This document shows, one piece after another, positions 53,324 to 63,600 of a DNA stretch of 64,000 nucleotides. Position 1 is the first letter of the stretch, and every line of letters begins with the position of its first letter. The notes below the pieces were generated by a model. It was given only the letters and a program-made list of their open reading frames with translations. It had not been told where the DNA came from and ran no database searches. This DNA comes from Bacteroidota bacterium (GTDB lineage: Bacteria > Bacteroidota > Bacteroidia > B-17B0 > Aurantibacillaceae): NCBI GenBank assembly GCA_963169355.1, contig CAUJCR010000012.1, positions 1-64,000 on the forward strand, in the 5' to 3' direction. The position numbers and the translations under genes are program-made.

Positions 53324-53797
53324 TTATTCGTGATGGTATTTCTCATTTTTTAAAATAGTGAAAGCACGATATAATTGCTCACTAAAAAACAAACGAACCA
53401 TTTGGTGAGAAAATGTCATGGCTGAAAGCGACAAAGCATATTGCGATTTCTCTAAAACGGTTTTATCAATTCCATAAGGTCCTCCAATAATAAACACCAA
53501 ACGTTTGCACCCAGAAACCATGCGTTTATTTAAAAATTCGGCAAAAGCAGTTGAAGATAGTTGCTTGCCATGTTCGTCCAAACACACCACAAAATCAGAT
53601 GGTTCTATCAAGTTTAATATTTCTTTTGCTTCGGCAGTTTTTTGTTCATCCATTGGTTTTTGCCTTACCGATTTGGGCATAACAATGGTTTCGGTAGCCA
53701 ATGAAATATAGTTTTTTAGACGCTCGTTATAATTTTTTATTCCCTCCAAAAGGTATAAATCATTTGTTTTTTCTATCTGAATAAGTAAAATTTTCAT
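53324..53797 (-). CDS. rlmH: 23S rRNA (pseudouridine1915-N3)-methyltransferase
   Basis: 157 residues, the standard RlmH (YbeA) length. It is a SPOUT-fold enzyme methylating pseudouridine 1915 in helix 69 of 23S rRNA. Family features: start MKILLIQIEKTNDLY, DFVVCLDEHGKQLSS, the knot LVFIIGGPYGIDKTVLE and C-terminal LSLSAMTFSHQMVRLFFSEQLYRA-type helix (shortened). A -7 box lies at 53852-53859 on the minus strand. It is divergent from the DUF4783-nadC pair. Confidence 0.96.
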   Translation of the reverse strand: MKILLIQIEKTNDLYLLEGIKNYNERLKNYISLATETIVMPKSVRQKPMDEQKTAEAKEILNLIEPSDFVVCLDEHGKQLSSTAFAEFLNKRMVSGCKRLVFIIGGPYGIDKTVLEKSQYALSLSAMTFSHQMVRLFFSEQLYRAFTILKNEKYHHE

Positions 53798-53851
53798 TGC
53801 TACAAAATAATTCCAGTAAGTTTAGGCATAATAATTGTTACTTTAGGGTAG

Positions 53852-53859
53852 CAAATCTA
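53852..53859 (-). promoter_or_regulatory. Putative promoter box of rlmH
   Basis: Minus strand TAGATTTG (TAnnTTTG), 55 bp before the ATG at 53797. It sits just ahead of the DUF4783 start on the other strand. Confidence 0.4.
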
Positions 53860-53864
53860 CTAAA

Positions 53865-54239
53865 ATGAAAAATTTAGTTATTATTTTAATTAGTTTTTTT
53901 AGTCTTTCCTTCGGAATTATGGATATTCCAGAGGATATTGCTGGTGCTTTAAAACAAGGAAACACTTCCGAATTAGTTAAAATATTCTCTGACAAAGTGT
54001 CGATAAAAGTGTTAAATCAAGAGGATTTACTAAGCAAACCACAAGCTCAGGCCGTTATTGAAGATTTTTTTAGCAAACATAAAGTAAAAAGCTACCAAAC
54101 AGCACACACCAGCATTGTAAATGGTAATCAGCAATTTATTACAGGTGTATTAGATACCAATAATGGAAAATATAGAATTTCCATATTAGTGAGAGGAAAT
54201 GTAATTTCGCAGTTCAGAATTGAATACGATAATGGATAA
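53865..54239 (+). CDS. DUF4783 domain exported protein
   Basis: 124 residues. A signal peptide (to about residue 17) precedes a small alpha+beta domain of the DUF4783 family (IPEDIAGALKQGNTSELVKI, then AQAVIEDFFSKHKVKSY), resembling an NTF2/SnoaL-like cone. No function is known. In Bacteroidota it is typically encoded just before nadC, as here, and its stop overlaps the nadC start by 8 bp. Confidence 0.85.
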   Translation: MKNLVIILISFFSLSFGIMDIPEDIAGALKQGNTSELVKIFSDKVSIKVLNQEDLLSKPQAQAVIEDFFSKHKVKSYQTAHTSIVNGNQQFITGVLDTNNGKYRISILVRGNVISQFRIEYDNG

Positions 54240-55101
54240 TTACATTTTAAAACACAAAAAGCACTTTAATTTAAAATCCTTTGTAAAAAATGCTTACCTA
54301 GAAGATGTGGGTGATGGCGATCATTCTGCCTTAGCAACCATACCAGTTTCTAAAAAAGGAAAATGCCAACTATTAGTAAAAGAAGCTGGCATTATTGCAG
54401 GCATAGAAGCTGCTAAAGCAATTTTTAAAATAATAGATCCTTCTATAAAATTTAAAGCTTTAAAAAAAGATGGCGATTCGGTTACCATTGGTGATGTGGC
54501 ATTTATAGTAGAGGGCAACTCTCGTAAATTACTAACTGGCGAACGTTTAATTTTAAATATCATGCAACGCATGAGTGCCATTGCTACCAAAACCAACTAC
54601 TTACAACATTTGTGCAAAGGCACCAAAGCCAAAGTAATTGATACTCGCAAAACAACACCTGGTTTCCGTTTTTTTGAAAAATGGGCAGTAGTAATTGGTG
54701 GTGGCGCTAATCATCGCTTTGGATTATATGATATGATTATGATAAAAGATAATCATATTGATTTTGCTGGCGGAATTATTGAAGCTATTGATGCTACACA
54801 AGCCTACTTAAAAAAAACAAAACGAAAACTACCTATTGAAGTTGAAACACGCACTTTGCAAGATGTGAAACAGATTGTAAACAAAGGCGGTTTTCAACGA
54901 ATTATGTTAGATAACTACAGTATTGCCGATACCAAAAAAGCAGTAGCTATCATTGGCAACAAATACGAAATAGAAAGTTCGGGTGGTATTACCGAAAAAA
55001 CTATTGCAGCTTATGCAAAATGTGGTGTTGATTTTATCTCGGTTGGTGCATTAACACACCATGTAAAAAGCCTTGATTTAAGTTTAAAAGCCATTAAATA
55101 G
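54232..55101 (+). CDS. nadC: Nicotinate-nucleotide pyrophosphorylase (carboxylating)
   Basis: 289 residues from ATG 54232 (a TTG at 54220 also opens the frame). NadC converts quinolinate and PRPP to nicotinate mononucleotide in de novo NAD synthesis. Family motifs are LEDVGDGDHSALATIP, GERLILNIMQRMSAIAT, VIDTRKTTPGFRFFEKWAV, MIMIKDNHIDFAGG, IEVETRTLQD and ESSGGITEKTIAAYA. The start lies inside the DUF4783 gene. nadA and nadB are not in the window. Confidence 0.95.
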   Translation: MDNYILKHKKHFNLKSFVKNAYLEDVGDGDHSALATIPVSKKGKCQLLVKEAGIIAGIEAAKAIFKIIDPSIKFKALKKDGDSVTIGDVAFIVEGNSRKLLTGERLILNIMQRMSAIATKTNYLQHLCKGTKAKVIDTRKTTPGFRFFEKWAVVIGGGANHRFGLYDMIMIKDNHIDFAGGIIEAIDATQAYLKKTKRKLPIEVETRTLQDVKQIVNKGGFQRIMLDNYSIADTKKAVAIIGNKYEIESSGGITEKTIAAYAKCGVDFISVGALTHHVKSLDLSLKAIK

Positions 55102-55116
55102 TTTTTACATCAACTA

Positions 55117-55239
55117 CTAATGGCAACAATCGCCACCATCATTGCAATTATTTTTCTTAGTAAAAATTTTTTGATAGGCTTTATATCCAATGTACACAAA
55201 GGCTAAAACAACAATGAGTATGGCAATGATATCTTGCAT
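55117..55239 (-). CDS. FeoB-associated Cys-rich membrane protein type small protein
   Basis: 40 residues. One transmembrane helix (about residues 3-20, IIAILIVVLAFVYIGYKAY), a basic stretch KIFTKKNN, then a Cys-rich tail CNDGGDCCH. This matches the small FeoB-associated proteins of Bacteroidota, which accompany ferrous iron transport genes. The ATG overlaps the GH16 stop as TAATG (shared base 55239), so it should be translated by coupling. No feoA or feoB is nearby, so its role here is inferred from family only. Confidence 0.75.
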   Translation of the reverse strand: MQDIIAILIVVLAFVYIGYKAYQKIFTKKNNCNDGGDCCH

Positions 55240-56510
55240 TAATTTTTATTAATATCTCCAATCTTAGCTGGATTAAGCACTGGCACATTGTGTGTTAATG
55301 TTTGACCATTTACTAAAATCTTCACATCATAAGGCCCTGTAGGTAATTGACTTAAATCTAAAATATGATACGTGGTGTTTTGCAAATGAATACTCATTTG
55401 CTTTTTTTGTTGGTAATCATATACTTCAACAGTTATATCTGACAATGGCTTTCCTGCAATGGATAAACTATACTTGTTATAAAAAATAGGCAACAAAGTA
55501 ATAGTGCCTAACTCGACAGATAATTGCTTTTTGTTATACACAAAATTTACTTTCTTTTTCAGTTCTGTTTCGTACAACTTATTACCATCAATGGTGCGGG
55601 TACTGTGTTCAAATAGCTTATAGTTATTCATGATATTAGTTGTTAGGTTTTCTTTTTCGCCCCAAATCCGTACATAATCTATTTTCACTTCGTTTGGAAA
55701 AGTTGTGCTGTTATCTGGGCCTGGGTTAAAAGCTTTACCATCACGAGCTACCGCACTATTTAATATAAGATTTTGAGCTGTTTTAAAATCGCCCTCGTAA
55801 TACGCTAATGGCTCTCCGTTTAAAAAAAACTTAACATAACCTGGTTGCCACTCTCCCGAAATAATATTCCAACCATCAGCTAAACTATGTTTGGTTTTTA
55901 TCCACGCTCCCCAATTTTTTTGAAGTTTTAAAAAGCCTCCTTTATAATCTTCGCAACCCGATGGGCAATGCACATCTACATGTATTTGATTGGCGCGTTC
56001 TCCTTTCCCTTCATAAAAATCAATCTCTTCATTTGGGCTACCGCCATATAACCAAAAGGCTGGCCAAATTCCCTTTTCGGCATTGGCTTTAAAACGCATT
56101 TCAAAATATCCATACTTATACGTTTGTTTAGATGAAAAAGCCCCTCCCGAATAGTCGTATAGTATTTCTCCTTTATCATTAGGCAACTTATTTTTCTTTT
56201 TCAAAAATTCTAAATCTAAATTCTCGTTGACAATAGGTTGCGGCGTAACGGGTTTTTGAGTAATTAATTTTACAACACCTTTATCTAATTGCACATTTTC
56301 TTTTTTATATAACAAATCTAATTCATATACATAATTACCCCACGGATAACCATATTTCCATTTGCTTTCATCAAGGCTTTCTCCCGAAAACTCATCTGTT
56401 TCTTGCAAAAACCATTTTTGAGTTCCACTTGTTTTTACCTGCCACATAACCTGCGCCGATACAGAGCCAAGCGCCAATAATAAATAAAAAATTAAATGAA
56501 TAACCTTCAT
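55239..56510 (-). CDS. Secreted glycoside hydrolase family 16 protein
   Basis: 423 residues. Signal peptide MKVIHLIFYLLLALGSVSAQ. GH16 beta-jelly-roll domain (about 35-285) with the catalytic signature NEEIDFYEG (E-x-D-x-x-E), flanked by FEMRFKANAEKGIWPAFWLYGG and IDYVRIWGE. GH16 enzymes hydrolyse beta-1,3/1,4-glucans, galactans or related polysaccharides; the target is not deducible. A C-terminal region of about 120 residues is beta-rich and unassigned (VYDYQQKKQMSIHLQN). No T9SS sorting domain or SusCD genes. The stop overlaps the ATG of a 40-residue membrane protein. Confidence 0.88.
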   Translation of the reverse strand: MKVIHLIFYLLLALGSVSAQVMWQVKTSGTQKWFLQETDEFSGESLDESKWKYGYPWGNYVYELDLLYKKENVQLDKGVVKLITQKPVTPQPIVNENLDLEFLKKKNKLPNDKGEILYDYSGGAFSSKQTYKYGYFEMRFKANAEKGIWPAFWLYGGSPNEEIDFYEGKGERANQIHVDVHCPSGCEDYKGGFLKLQKNWGAWIKTKHSLADGWNIISGEWQPGYVKFFLNGEPLAYYEGDFKTAQNLILNSAVARDGKAFNPGPDNSTTFPNEVKIDYVRIWGEKENLTTNIMNNYKLFEHSTRTIDGNKLYETELKKKVNFVYNKKQLSVELGTITLLPIFYNKYSLSIAGKPLSDITVEVYDYQQKKQMSIHLQNTTYHILDLSQLPTGPYDVKILVNGQTLTHNVPVLNPAKIGDINKN

Positions 56511-56552
56511 AAATCTCCCTTCTTATTTCATAAATAGTTTACTAATTAAACT

Positions 56553-56560
56553 CAAAAGTA
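56553..56560 (-). promoter_or_regulatory. Putative promoter box of the GH16 gene
   Basis: Minus strand TACTTTTG (TAnnTTTG), 43 bp upstream of the ATG at 56510. Confidence 0.4.
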
Positions 56561-56599
56561 AGCTAAAATTGGTATTTTCGCTACAAATTATAATTTGTT

Positions 56600-58600
56600 A
56601 TGATTACTGCCGAAACACCTGTAAAGTTTGATCGTCGAAAAGTAAAAGATGATACCTTATTACAACTCTATAAAAACATCTTAACCCCTCGCCTTATTGA
56701 AGAAAAAATGTTGATTTTACTTCGACAAGGTAAAATTGCAAAATGGTTTAGCGGCATAGGACAAGAAGCCATTTCAGTAGGCGTGGCATCGGCTTTGCAA
56801 GCAGATGAATACATCTTACCAATGCACCGTAACTTAGGTATTTTTACCACACGTGGTATTCCTATGAATCGCTTATTTTCTCAATTTCAAGGTAAACCAG
56901 GTGGCTTTACGCAAGGGCGTGATCGTAGTTTTCATTTTGGCACTCAAGAGTATCATATTATTGGAATGATTTCGCACTTAGGCCCTCAAATGGGTGTGGC
57001 TGATGGTATTGCCTTAGCACACAAATTACGTAAAGACAAAAAAATAACCGTTGTGTTTTCGGGTGATGGCGGAGCGAGCGAAGGCGATTTTCATGAAAGT
57101 ATAAACACTGCTGCTGTGTGGGATTTACCAGTTATTTTTGTAATAGAAAATAATGGCTATGGTTTATCTACACCAAGCAACGAACAATTTAGATGTAAAT
57201 CGTTTGCCGATAAAGCCATTGGCTACGGCATAGAAGGTGTAACCGTAGATGGCAATAACGTTTTAAAAGTATATGAAACAGTAAAAAATTTAGCCGAATC
57301 ATTACGCGAAAATCCACGCCCTATTTTATTGGAGTGCGTAACTTTTAGAATGCGAGGACACGAAGAAGCATCGGGTACCAAATATGTTCCTAAAGAATTA
57401 TTTGACGTGTGGGGAAGAAAAGACCCAGTGAATAATTTTGAGAAATTTTTATTAGATGAAGGTGTTTTAACGGAAGAACTCATCGAGTCGTATCGTGCTG
57501 ATATTAAAAAAGAAATTGATGCGGGGCTTGAAATTGCCTTTGCCGAAACATTGCCTCCACCCGATACACACAAAGAGTTATCGGAAATGTATAAACCAGT
57601 TCAAATTCAAGACACCTCTGCTCAATCTGGAACAAAAACCAACAAACGTATGATTGATGCTATAAGCGACGGATTACGTTTAGCCATGCGAAAACATAGT
57701 AATTTAGTATTAATGGGGCAAGACATTGCCGACTATGGTGGCGTTTTTAAAATTACAGAAGGTTTTGTGGCAGAATTTGGGAAAGAACGTGTGCGTAATA
57801 CACCTTTGTGCGAATCGGCCATTATTGGAGCTGGTTTTGGCTTATCTATTAATGGTTACAAAGCCATGGTAGAAATGCAATTTGCTGATTTTGTGAGTGA
57901 GGGCATGACTCAAATTACTAATAACCTAGCAAAATCGCACTACCGATGGGGACAAAATGCTGATGTAGTGGTGCGTATGCCTACTGGTGCAGGTGTTGCG
58001 GCTGGTCCTTTTCATAGCCAAAGTAACGAAGCTTGGTTTTTTAAAACACCTGGATTAAAAATTGCCTATCCTGCTTTTCCGAGCGATGCCAAAGGTTTAT
58101 TATTAAGTGCATTTGAAGATCCGAATCCAGTGATGTTTTTTGAACATAAAGCACTTTATAGAAGCATTGATGAAGATGTGCTAGACGAGTACTACACTAT
58201 TCCATTTGGTAAAGCCCGTTTGGTAAAAGAAGGTAGCCAAGTTACTATTGTTACCTATGGTTTAGGCGTTCATTGGGCTTTAGATGTTTTAAAAGAGCAT
58301 CCCGAAATTTCGGCCGATTTAATTGATTTAAGAACCTTATCGCCATTAGATACCGACACCATTTATCAATCCGTTAAAAAAACCAACAGAGCCTTTGTTT
58401 TGCAAGAAGATACGCTAACAGGCGGAATTGCTGGTGAAATTAGTGCCTTAATAACCGAACATTGTTTTGAGTACCTAGATGCGCCTGTAATGCGTGAAGG
58501 TAGCCTTGATACGCCTGTGCCTATGAATGCCGATTTAGAAAAGAATTTTTTACCTAAAGAGCGTTTTAAAGCTAAATTATTGAAGTTAATCAATTATTAA
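56600..58600 (+). CDS. Fused E1 alpha/beta subunit of a 2-oxoacid dehydrogenase
   Basis: 666 residues. N-terminal half (to about 330) is E1 alpha, with the thiamine diphosphate motif FSGDGGASEGDFHESINTAA and VIFVIENNGYG, and the phosphorylation-loop-like region RMRGHEEAS. The C-terminal half (about 350-666) is E1 beta, with LMGQDIADYGGVFKITEGF, TPLCESAIIGAGFGLS and MPTGAGVAAGPFHSQS. Separate in many bacteria, the two are one chain here, as in Bacteroidota. It decarboxylates a 2-oxoacid, probably pyruvate or branched-chain 2-oxoacids, for an E2/E3 complex. E2 and E3 are not adjacent. Substrate specificity is not decidable. Confidence 0.92.
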   Translation: MITAETPVKFDRRKVKDDTLLQLYKNILTPRLIEEKMLILLRQGKIAKWFSGIGQEAISVGVASALQADEYILPMHRNLGIFTTRGIPMNRLFSQFQGKPGGFTQGRDRSFHFGTQEYHIIGMISHLGPQMGVADGIALAHKLRKDKKITVVFSGDGGASEGDFHESINTAAVWDLPVIFVIENNGYGLSTPSNEQFRCKSFADKAIGYGIEGVTVDGNNVLKVYETVKNLAESLRENPRPILLECVTFRMRGHEEASGTKYVPKELFDVWGRKDPVNNFEKFLLDEGVLTEELIESYRADIKKEIDAGLEIAFAETLPPPDTHKELSEMYKPVQIQDTSAQSGTKTNKRMIDAISDGLRLAMRKHSNLVLMGQDIADYGGVFKITEGFVAEFGKERVRNTPLCESAIIGAGFGLSINGYKAMVEMQFADFVSEGMTQITNNLAKSHYRWGQNADVVVRMPTGAGVAAGPFHSQSNEAWFFKTPGLKIAYPAFPSDAKGLLLSAFEDPNPVMFFEHKALYRSIDEDVLDEYYTIPFGKARLVKEGSQVTIVTYGLGVHWALDVLKEHPEISADLIDLRTLSPLDTDTIYQSVKKTNRAFVLQEDTLTGGIAGEISALITEHCFEYLDAPVMREGSLDTPVPMNADLEKNFLPKERFKAKLLKLINY

Positions 58601-58665
58601 ATTGTATTTCGACTGATACTTAATTCTGTAATACATATTTCGGGATTAATTCAAAAATTTAACTT

Positions 58666-58673
58666 ACCTTTGC
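58666..58673 (+). promoter_or_regulatory. Putative promoter box of pyrG
   Basis: TACCTTTG matches TAnnTTTG, 21 bp before the pyrG ATG. Confidence 0.5.
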
Positions 58674-58694
58674 TTACAGTTTATTAAAAACTGT

Positions 58695-60296
58695 ATGTCA
58701 TCCAATACTAAATATATTTTTGTTACAGGTGGTGTAACATCTTCTCTCGGAAAAGGAATTATTGCTGCATCATTAGCCAAATTACTTCAGGCACGTGGCT
58801 ACACTGTTACCATTCAAAAACTCGATCCTTATATTAATATCGACCCAGGTACCTTAAACCCATACGAGCATGGCGAATGTTACGTAACAGATGATGGTGC
58901 CGAAACCGACTTAGACTTAGGGCACTACGAGCGCTTTTTAAATGTAGCTACCTCGCAAGCTAATAATGTTACCACAGGGCGCATTTACCAATCGGTTATT
59001 GATAAAGAACGCAAAGGCGAATTTTTAGGTAAAACGGTGCAAGTGATTCCGCACATTACCGACGAAATAAAAAACCGCATCAAAATATTAGGACAAACAG
59101 GTCAATATCAATTTGTAATTACCGAAATAGGTGGTACTGTAGGCGATATTGAATCGTTACCATACATTGAAACCGTAAGACAACTTAAATGGGAACTTGG
59201 CGATGATTGCACCGTTATTCATCTTACGCTGTTGCCTTATTTAGCAACATCGGGCGAGTTAAAAACCAAACCTACCCAACACAGTGTAAAAATGTTATTG
59301 GAATACGGTGTACAACCCGACATTTTGGTGTGTCGCTCCGAACATCCAATTGGTGCTGATATAAAACGTAAAATTGCCTTGTTTTGCAACGTATCGCAAG
59401 ACGCCGTTATTGAAGCCCTTGATGCTCCTACCATTTACGAAGTGCCATTATTAATGGAGGCTGAAAAATTAGATGAAATTGTATTAAAAAAATTACACAT
59501 TTCGCAACCATCGCCTGTAAAATTAGATAAATGGAAAATCTTTTTAGAAAAATTTCATCACCCAAAACATCAAGTTACTATTGGCTTGGTAGGAAAATAT
59601 GTAGAGCTTAAAGATTCTTACAAATCAATAGCCGAGGCATTTATACATGCTGGTGCGGTAAATGATTGTAAAGTAAACTTAAAATGGATACATAGCGAAA
59701 GCCTATCCGAACAGAATATAAAAGAAACACTTAAAGACTTAAAAGGTATTTTAGTTGCACCCGGATTTGGCAACAGAGGCATTGAAGGAAAAATTGCGGC
59801 TATTAAATATGCGCGCGAAAACAACATTCCGTTTTTTGGTATTTGCTTAGGCATGCAATGTGCAGTTATTGAATTTGCTCGCCATGTATTAAACCTTAGC
59901 GATGCGCATAGCCGAGAAATGAACCCTCAAACAACGCATCCTGTTATTGATTTACTAGAAGAACAAAAACATATTTCGCACATGGGAGGCACCATGCGCT
60001 TAGGCTCGTACCCTTGCAAAATTACCGAAGGTACTTTAGCTTATAAAATTTACGGACAAAGCAATATACAAGAGCGTCATCGCCACCGTTACGAATTTAA
60101 TAACCACTACATGGCTGCATACAAAGAAGCAGGCATGGTGCTTTCGGGATTAAACCCCGATGCTAACTTAGTGGAGATTGTAGAAATTCCTTCTCATCCA
60201 TTTTTTGTAGGCGTGCAATTTCATCCCGAATATAAAAGTACAGTAGAAAATCCACATCCATTATTTGTACACTTTGTGAAAGCAAGTATGCAGTAA
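58695..60296 (+). CDS. pyrG: CTP synthase
   Basis: 533 residues, normal length. It aminates UTP to CTP using glutamine. N-terminal amidoligase domain ([53 protein letters not shown]) and C-terminal class I glutamine amidotransferase with nucleophile Cys in [15 protein letters not shown], and [13 protein letters not shown] (His-Glu). A close upstream promoter box fits independent transcription. It converges with the XRE gene (18-bp gap). Confidence 0.98.
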   Translation: MSSNTKYIFVTGGVTSSLGKGIIAASLAKLLQARGYTVTIQKLDPYINIDPGTLNPYEHGECYVTDDGAETDLDLGHYERFLNVATSQANNVTTGRIYQSVIDKERKGEFLGKTVQVIPHITDEIKNRIKILGQTGQYQFVITEIGGTVGDIESLPYIETVRQLKWELGDDCTVIHLTLLPYLATSGELKTKPTQHSVKMLLEYGVQPDILVCRSEHPIGADIKRKIALFCNVSQDAVIEALDAPTIYEVPLLMEAEKLDEIVLKKLHISQPSPVKLDKWKIFLEKFHHPKHQVTIGLVGKYVELKDSYKSIAEAFIHAGAVNDCKVNLKWIHSESLSEQNIKETLKDLKGILVAPGFGNRGIEGKIAAIKYARENNIPFFGICLGMQCAVIEFARHVLNLSDAHSREMNPQTTHPVIDLLEEQKHISHMGGTMRLGSYPCKITEGTLAYKIYGQSNIQERHRHRYEFNNHYMAAYKEAGMVLSGLNPDANLVEIVEIPSHPFFVGVQFHPEYKSTVENPHPLFVHFVKASMQ

Positions 60297-60314
60297 GATG
60301 ATGGTTTGTACTTA

Positions 60315-60578
60315 TTAATTTTGATTTCTTATACGATTTTTAGTAATCTCAAAATCAAAAATATCTTTCATACAAACATCCAATGCTAAAGAGATGGCAT
60401 AAATCATACTTGTTGTAACATTATGTTCGCCTCTTTCAATGCGCCCAATTTGTTTACCAGAATTACCAATCAAAAAACCTAGCTCCTCTTGAGTTAATTT
60501 TTTGAATTTCCTTAACTCACGTATCCTTTTTCCAAGTAGAAGCAAGAAATTTCTATCAGTAATATTTTGCACATACAA
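60315..60578 (-). CDS. XRE-family helix-turn-helix regulator
   Basis: 87 residues. A Cro/C1-type helix-turn-helix occupies about residues 15-70 (LGKRIRELRKFKKLTQEELG, then SGKQIGRIERGEHNVTTSMI), ending ALDVCMKDIFDFEI. No second domain. No ATG lies upstream in frame: the start is TTG at 60578 or GTG at 60572. It may control the divergent large secreted protein at 60679 or act elsewhere; no operator was identified. Confidence 0.85.
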   Translation of the reverse strand: MYVQNITDRNFLLLLGKRIRELRKFKKLTQEELGFLIGNSGKQIGRIERGEHNVTTSMIYAISLALDVCMKDIFDFEITKNRIRNQN

Positions 60579-60601
60579 TATTGCCTTTGCTTACAAAAAA
60601 T

Positions 60602-60632
60602 AAAAAGCCCATACATGGGTTATTTTAAAAAT
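60602..60632. terminator. Weak hairpin upstream of the large secreted protein
   Basis: AAGCCCA and TGGGTTA around a 4-nt loop with flanking A/T runs. It could be a terminator or an operator of the divergent region between the XRE gene and 60679. Stem is short. Confidence 0.3.
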
Positions 60633-60639
60633 TCTTTTA

Positions 60640-60647
60640 TATATTTG
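60640..60647 (+). promoter_or_regulatory. Putative promoter box of the large secreted protein
   Basis: TATATTTG matches TAnnTTTG, 31 bp before the ATG at 60679. Confidence 0.5.
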
Positions 60648-60678
60648 TATTTAAAACACACATATAAACCTACTAACT

Positions 60679-63600
60679 ATGAAATCATACTTTAATACTA
60701 AGCATTGGGTAATACTATTACTCCTAACAGCTGTTTGTCAAATAAGCAATGCACAAGTGGCATGTTCTACTACCAATACCCCTTGTAACTATGTAACTAA
60801 TGGAGGATTCGAAAATAGTCTTTGGATTGATCCTGATTCAACTTGTACTACATTAATTCAGTCTAGCCCTAATTTCTCTTTATGTGTAACAGGTCATGAC
60901 CCTAAAAATATGTTTTCTTGTGACTTTTCTGTTTGTAGTTGGACAACTGCTCCACTCTACGGCACCGGCACACCTGATTACTATCACGCTTGCGCAAGTA
61001 CAAATCCGTATAATCTTGGAATAAAAGCAAGTACAAATGCTTATAATAATTATACAAGTAATTTTATAGGCACGGTTGCTCCTCACAGTGGCAATGGATA
61101 TACAGGTGTATTTGTGTATAATGGTAGTTGTGGTGCCTGCCCTATAGAAGTTATGTATCAAACACTAAACACATCACTTAAAAAAGGCAAAACCTATATT
61201 ATTGGTATGTGGGTGAGATTAGCTCATGTTAGTAAATATGCTTGTTCACTATTTGCTGAAATTAATGGTGACTTATTAGATTTTGGACCAAATATTATTA
61301 GTGATAAAAATAACTGGACTTATATTTCTACTTGCTATACAGCTACAAATGATACAAATTATTTATCTTTAGTTTATGGCGGAAACCAATTTGATTTAGA
61401 CCCTAATAATCTTTGGCATTATACTTTGCCTAATCAATTAGATAGCCTTGACCACTTAGACGCTTCCTATTATTATATTGATGATGTAAGTATTACACCT
61501 CTTAGTGTAGATGCTGGGCCAGATATTGTGTCATTATTTCCAGGTTGCGGTACTACTATTGGTACTAATAATGGTGGATTTACTTGTTTACCTACAGGTG
61601 CTACAATTACATATAGCTGGAGTCCATCTACTGGACTAAGTTCAACAAATACAGCTACAACAATAGCTAGCCCTAGCGTTACAACAAGTTATGTGCTTAC
61701 AGCTAATGTAACTTATACCAATGAAGCTGGTGTGCAAACGATGTGTAGCTCTTACGATAGTGTTACTGTAAATGTTGTTACACCTACCATAAGCATTACG
61801 CCTAGTTATACTTGTAATTTTAATGGTGTTACCAGTTTTACTGCAAACCCATTACCAAGTGGTAGTTACACCTATAGCTGGACAGTAAAAGATGCCGTTA
61901 CTGGTACTGTAGTTGCTGTTGCTGGCACAGGCACTACTGGCGCTACTCCTAGTTTTAGTTTAAATAATGTAACACAACCCGTAAACATTTGTGCTAGTAT
62001 TATAAACCAATACGGTTGTCAAAGTGCACCAAGTTGTTATTATCTTCCTAATTGCTGCCCTACTGGCACCAATGTGATTAAATACGCTAACACAACCTAT
62101 TCTACCTCTACTGTTTTAAACTCGGCATCGGGTACAAATAGCATTGCGCTTGGTGGAACCATTACTGTAAACTCGGGTGGTACATTATCCATTATTTCTA
62201 AAAATGTATTGATGGAGCCTAATACCAAAATTATTTTAAATGGTACAGGACGAATTAATTTATTAAATAGTTATGTGCAAGGTTGTAATTATATGTGGGA
62301 TGGTATTTATGCCAACACAACTAATACCGTAAATATTAGTAATAGCCGAGTAGAGGATGCCAAGCGAGTTGTTGTAGATTCATTAGGCACCGCTAGTTTA
62401 AATATTATAAACAATTACCTCAATAAAAATTACATTGGTATTATTATAAAAGCCGCCAAATCATCCAGCTCTAGTGTTGTTATAAAAAACAATTTCTTTT
62501 CTTGTAGCTCAATTCCTACTACAGGCTCGGTACCATATAAACCAATTATTACTAACTTAACTAATGCAGCTAGCCTTGGCGCATATAGTAGCACTACTTT
62601 AAAAGCACCTTATAGTACACTACATTCAAATTGTGGTATATTTGCTATAACAGCATCACACACAGGGAAAGCAAACTCTGCTATTACTATAGGCGGAAAT
62701 ACAGGGCAAGAAAACGTGTTTGATAAAATGCAAATAGGTATTTGGTCTTACGACTCAAAAACAAAAATTCAAAACAACGTTATTCAAAATATAAAAAGTA
62801 GCATTGCGCCGTATGGTGGCGTAAACGCAGGCATTGTACTTTTGGGGCCTATATTTGGCACGGGTAATGGTAGTTATATGGAAGTAGGTGGAAGCTCTAC
62901 GGCATATAAAAATACGTTTATAAATAATGATAATGGTATTTATAATATTGAGGAATCAGCTTTGTTAACTACATACAATACCTTTAGTGTACAGGGTACT
63001 GGAATTTATGTAAATGCTAATAATAATGGCAAAACAATAAACATTCGTAACAATAATTTTTATCAAAACAACTTGGGAGTTAAGTGTTATGCCAATGTTA
63101 ATGTAACCACCAGTATAAAAGATAATAATTTTAACAATACAGCATCGGCAGTTGGTACTTATTCCGATAATTTTGCTATACACTGTACAGAAGCTACCTT
63201 AGCCACTAATCCAAGTGCATATCCAGCTTTTGATATTGATAATAATAATATTAGTGGCTACTATAATGGTATTTATACGTCACAAACCTTGCTTCCTGTT
63301 ATTTATGACAATGAAATACATTTACGACAAGATAACACCACCGACCATTGGCAAAGTGGTATTAATGCCGCTAATACCAATAGCGCAACTATTAATAATA
63401 ATATTATAGATATGACAAGCTACAACCAATGGGCGTATTGGCAATTAGGTATTAACTTATCTACTAATCAAGTGCCTAAGGTGCAGTGTAACAGCATTAA
63501 TAATCTTAACATGGCTATAACAGCCAGTGGTAGTAATTTAACACCAGCCAACAATGGCATTATAGGAAATTATATGCAAAATGCCAACTATGGAGTTTGG

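Noticed and set aside
60880-61161. 93-codon frame antisense to the large secreted protein
   Set aside because: It is a shadow on the opposite strand of a long coding frame and has low-complexity Ile/Thr/Cys composition.
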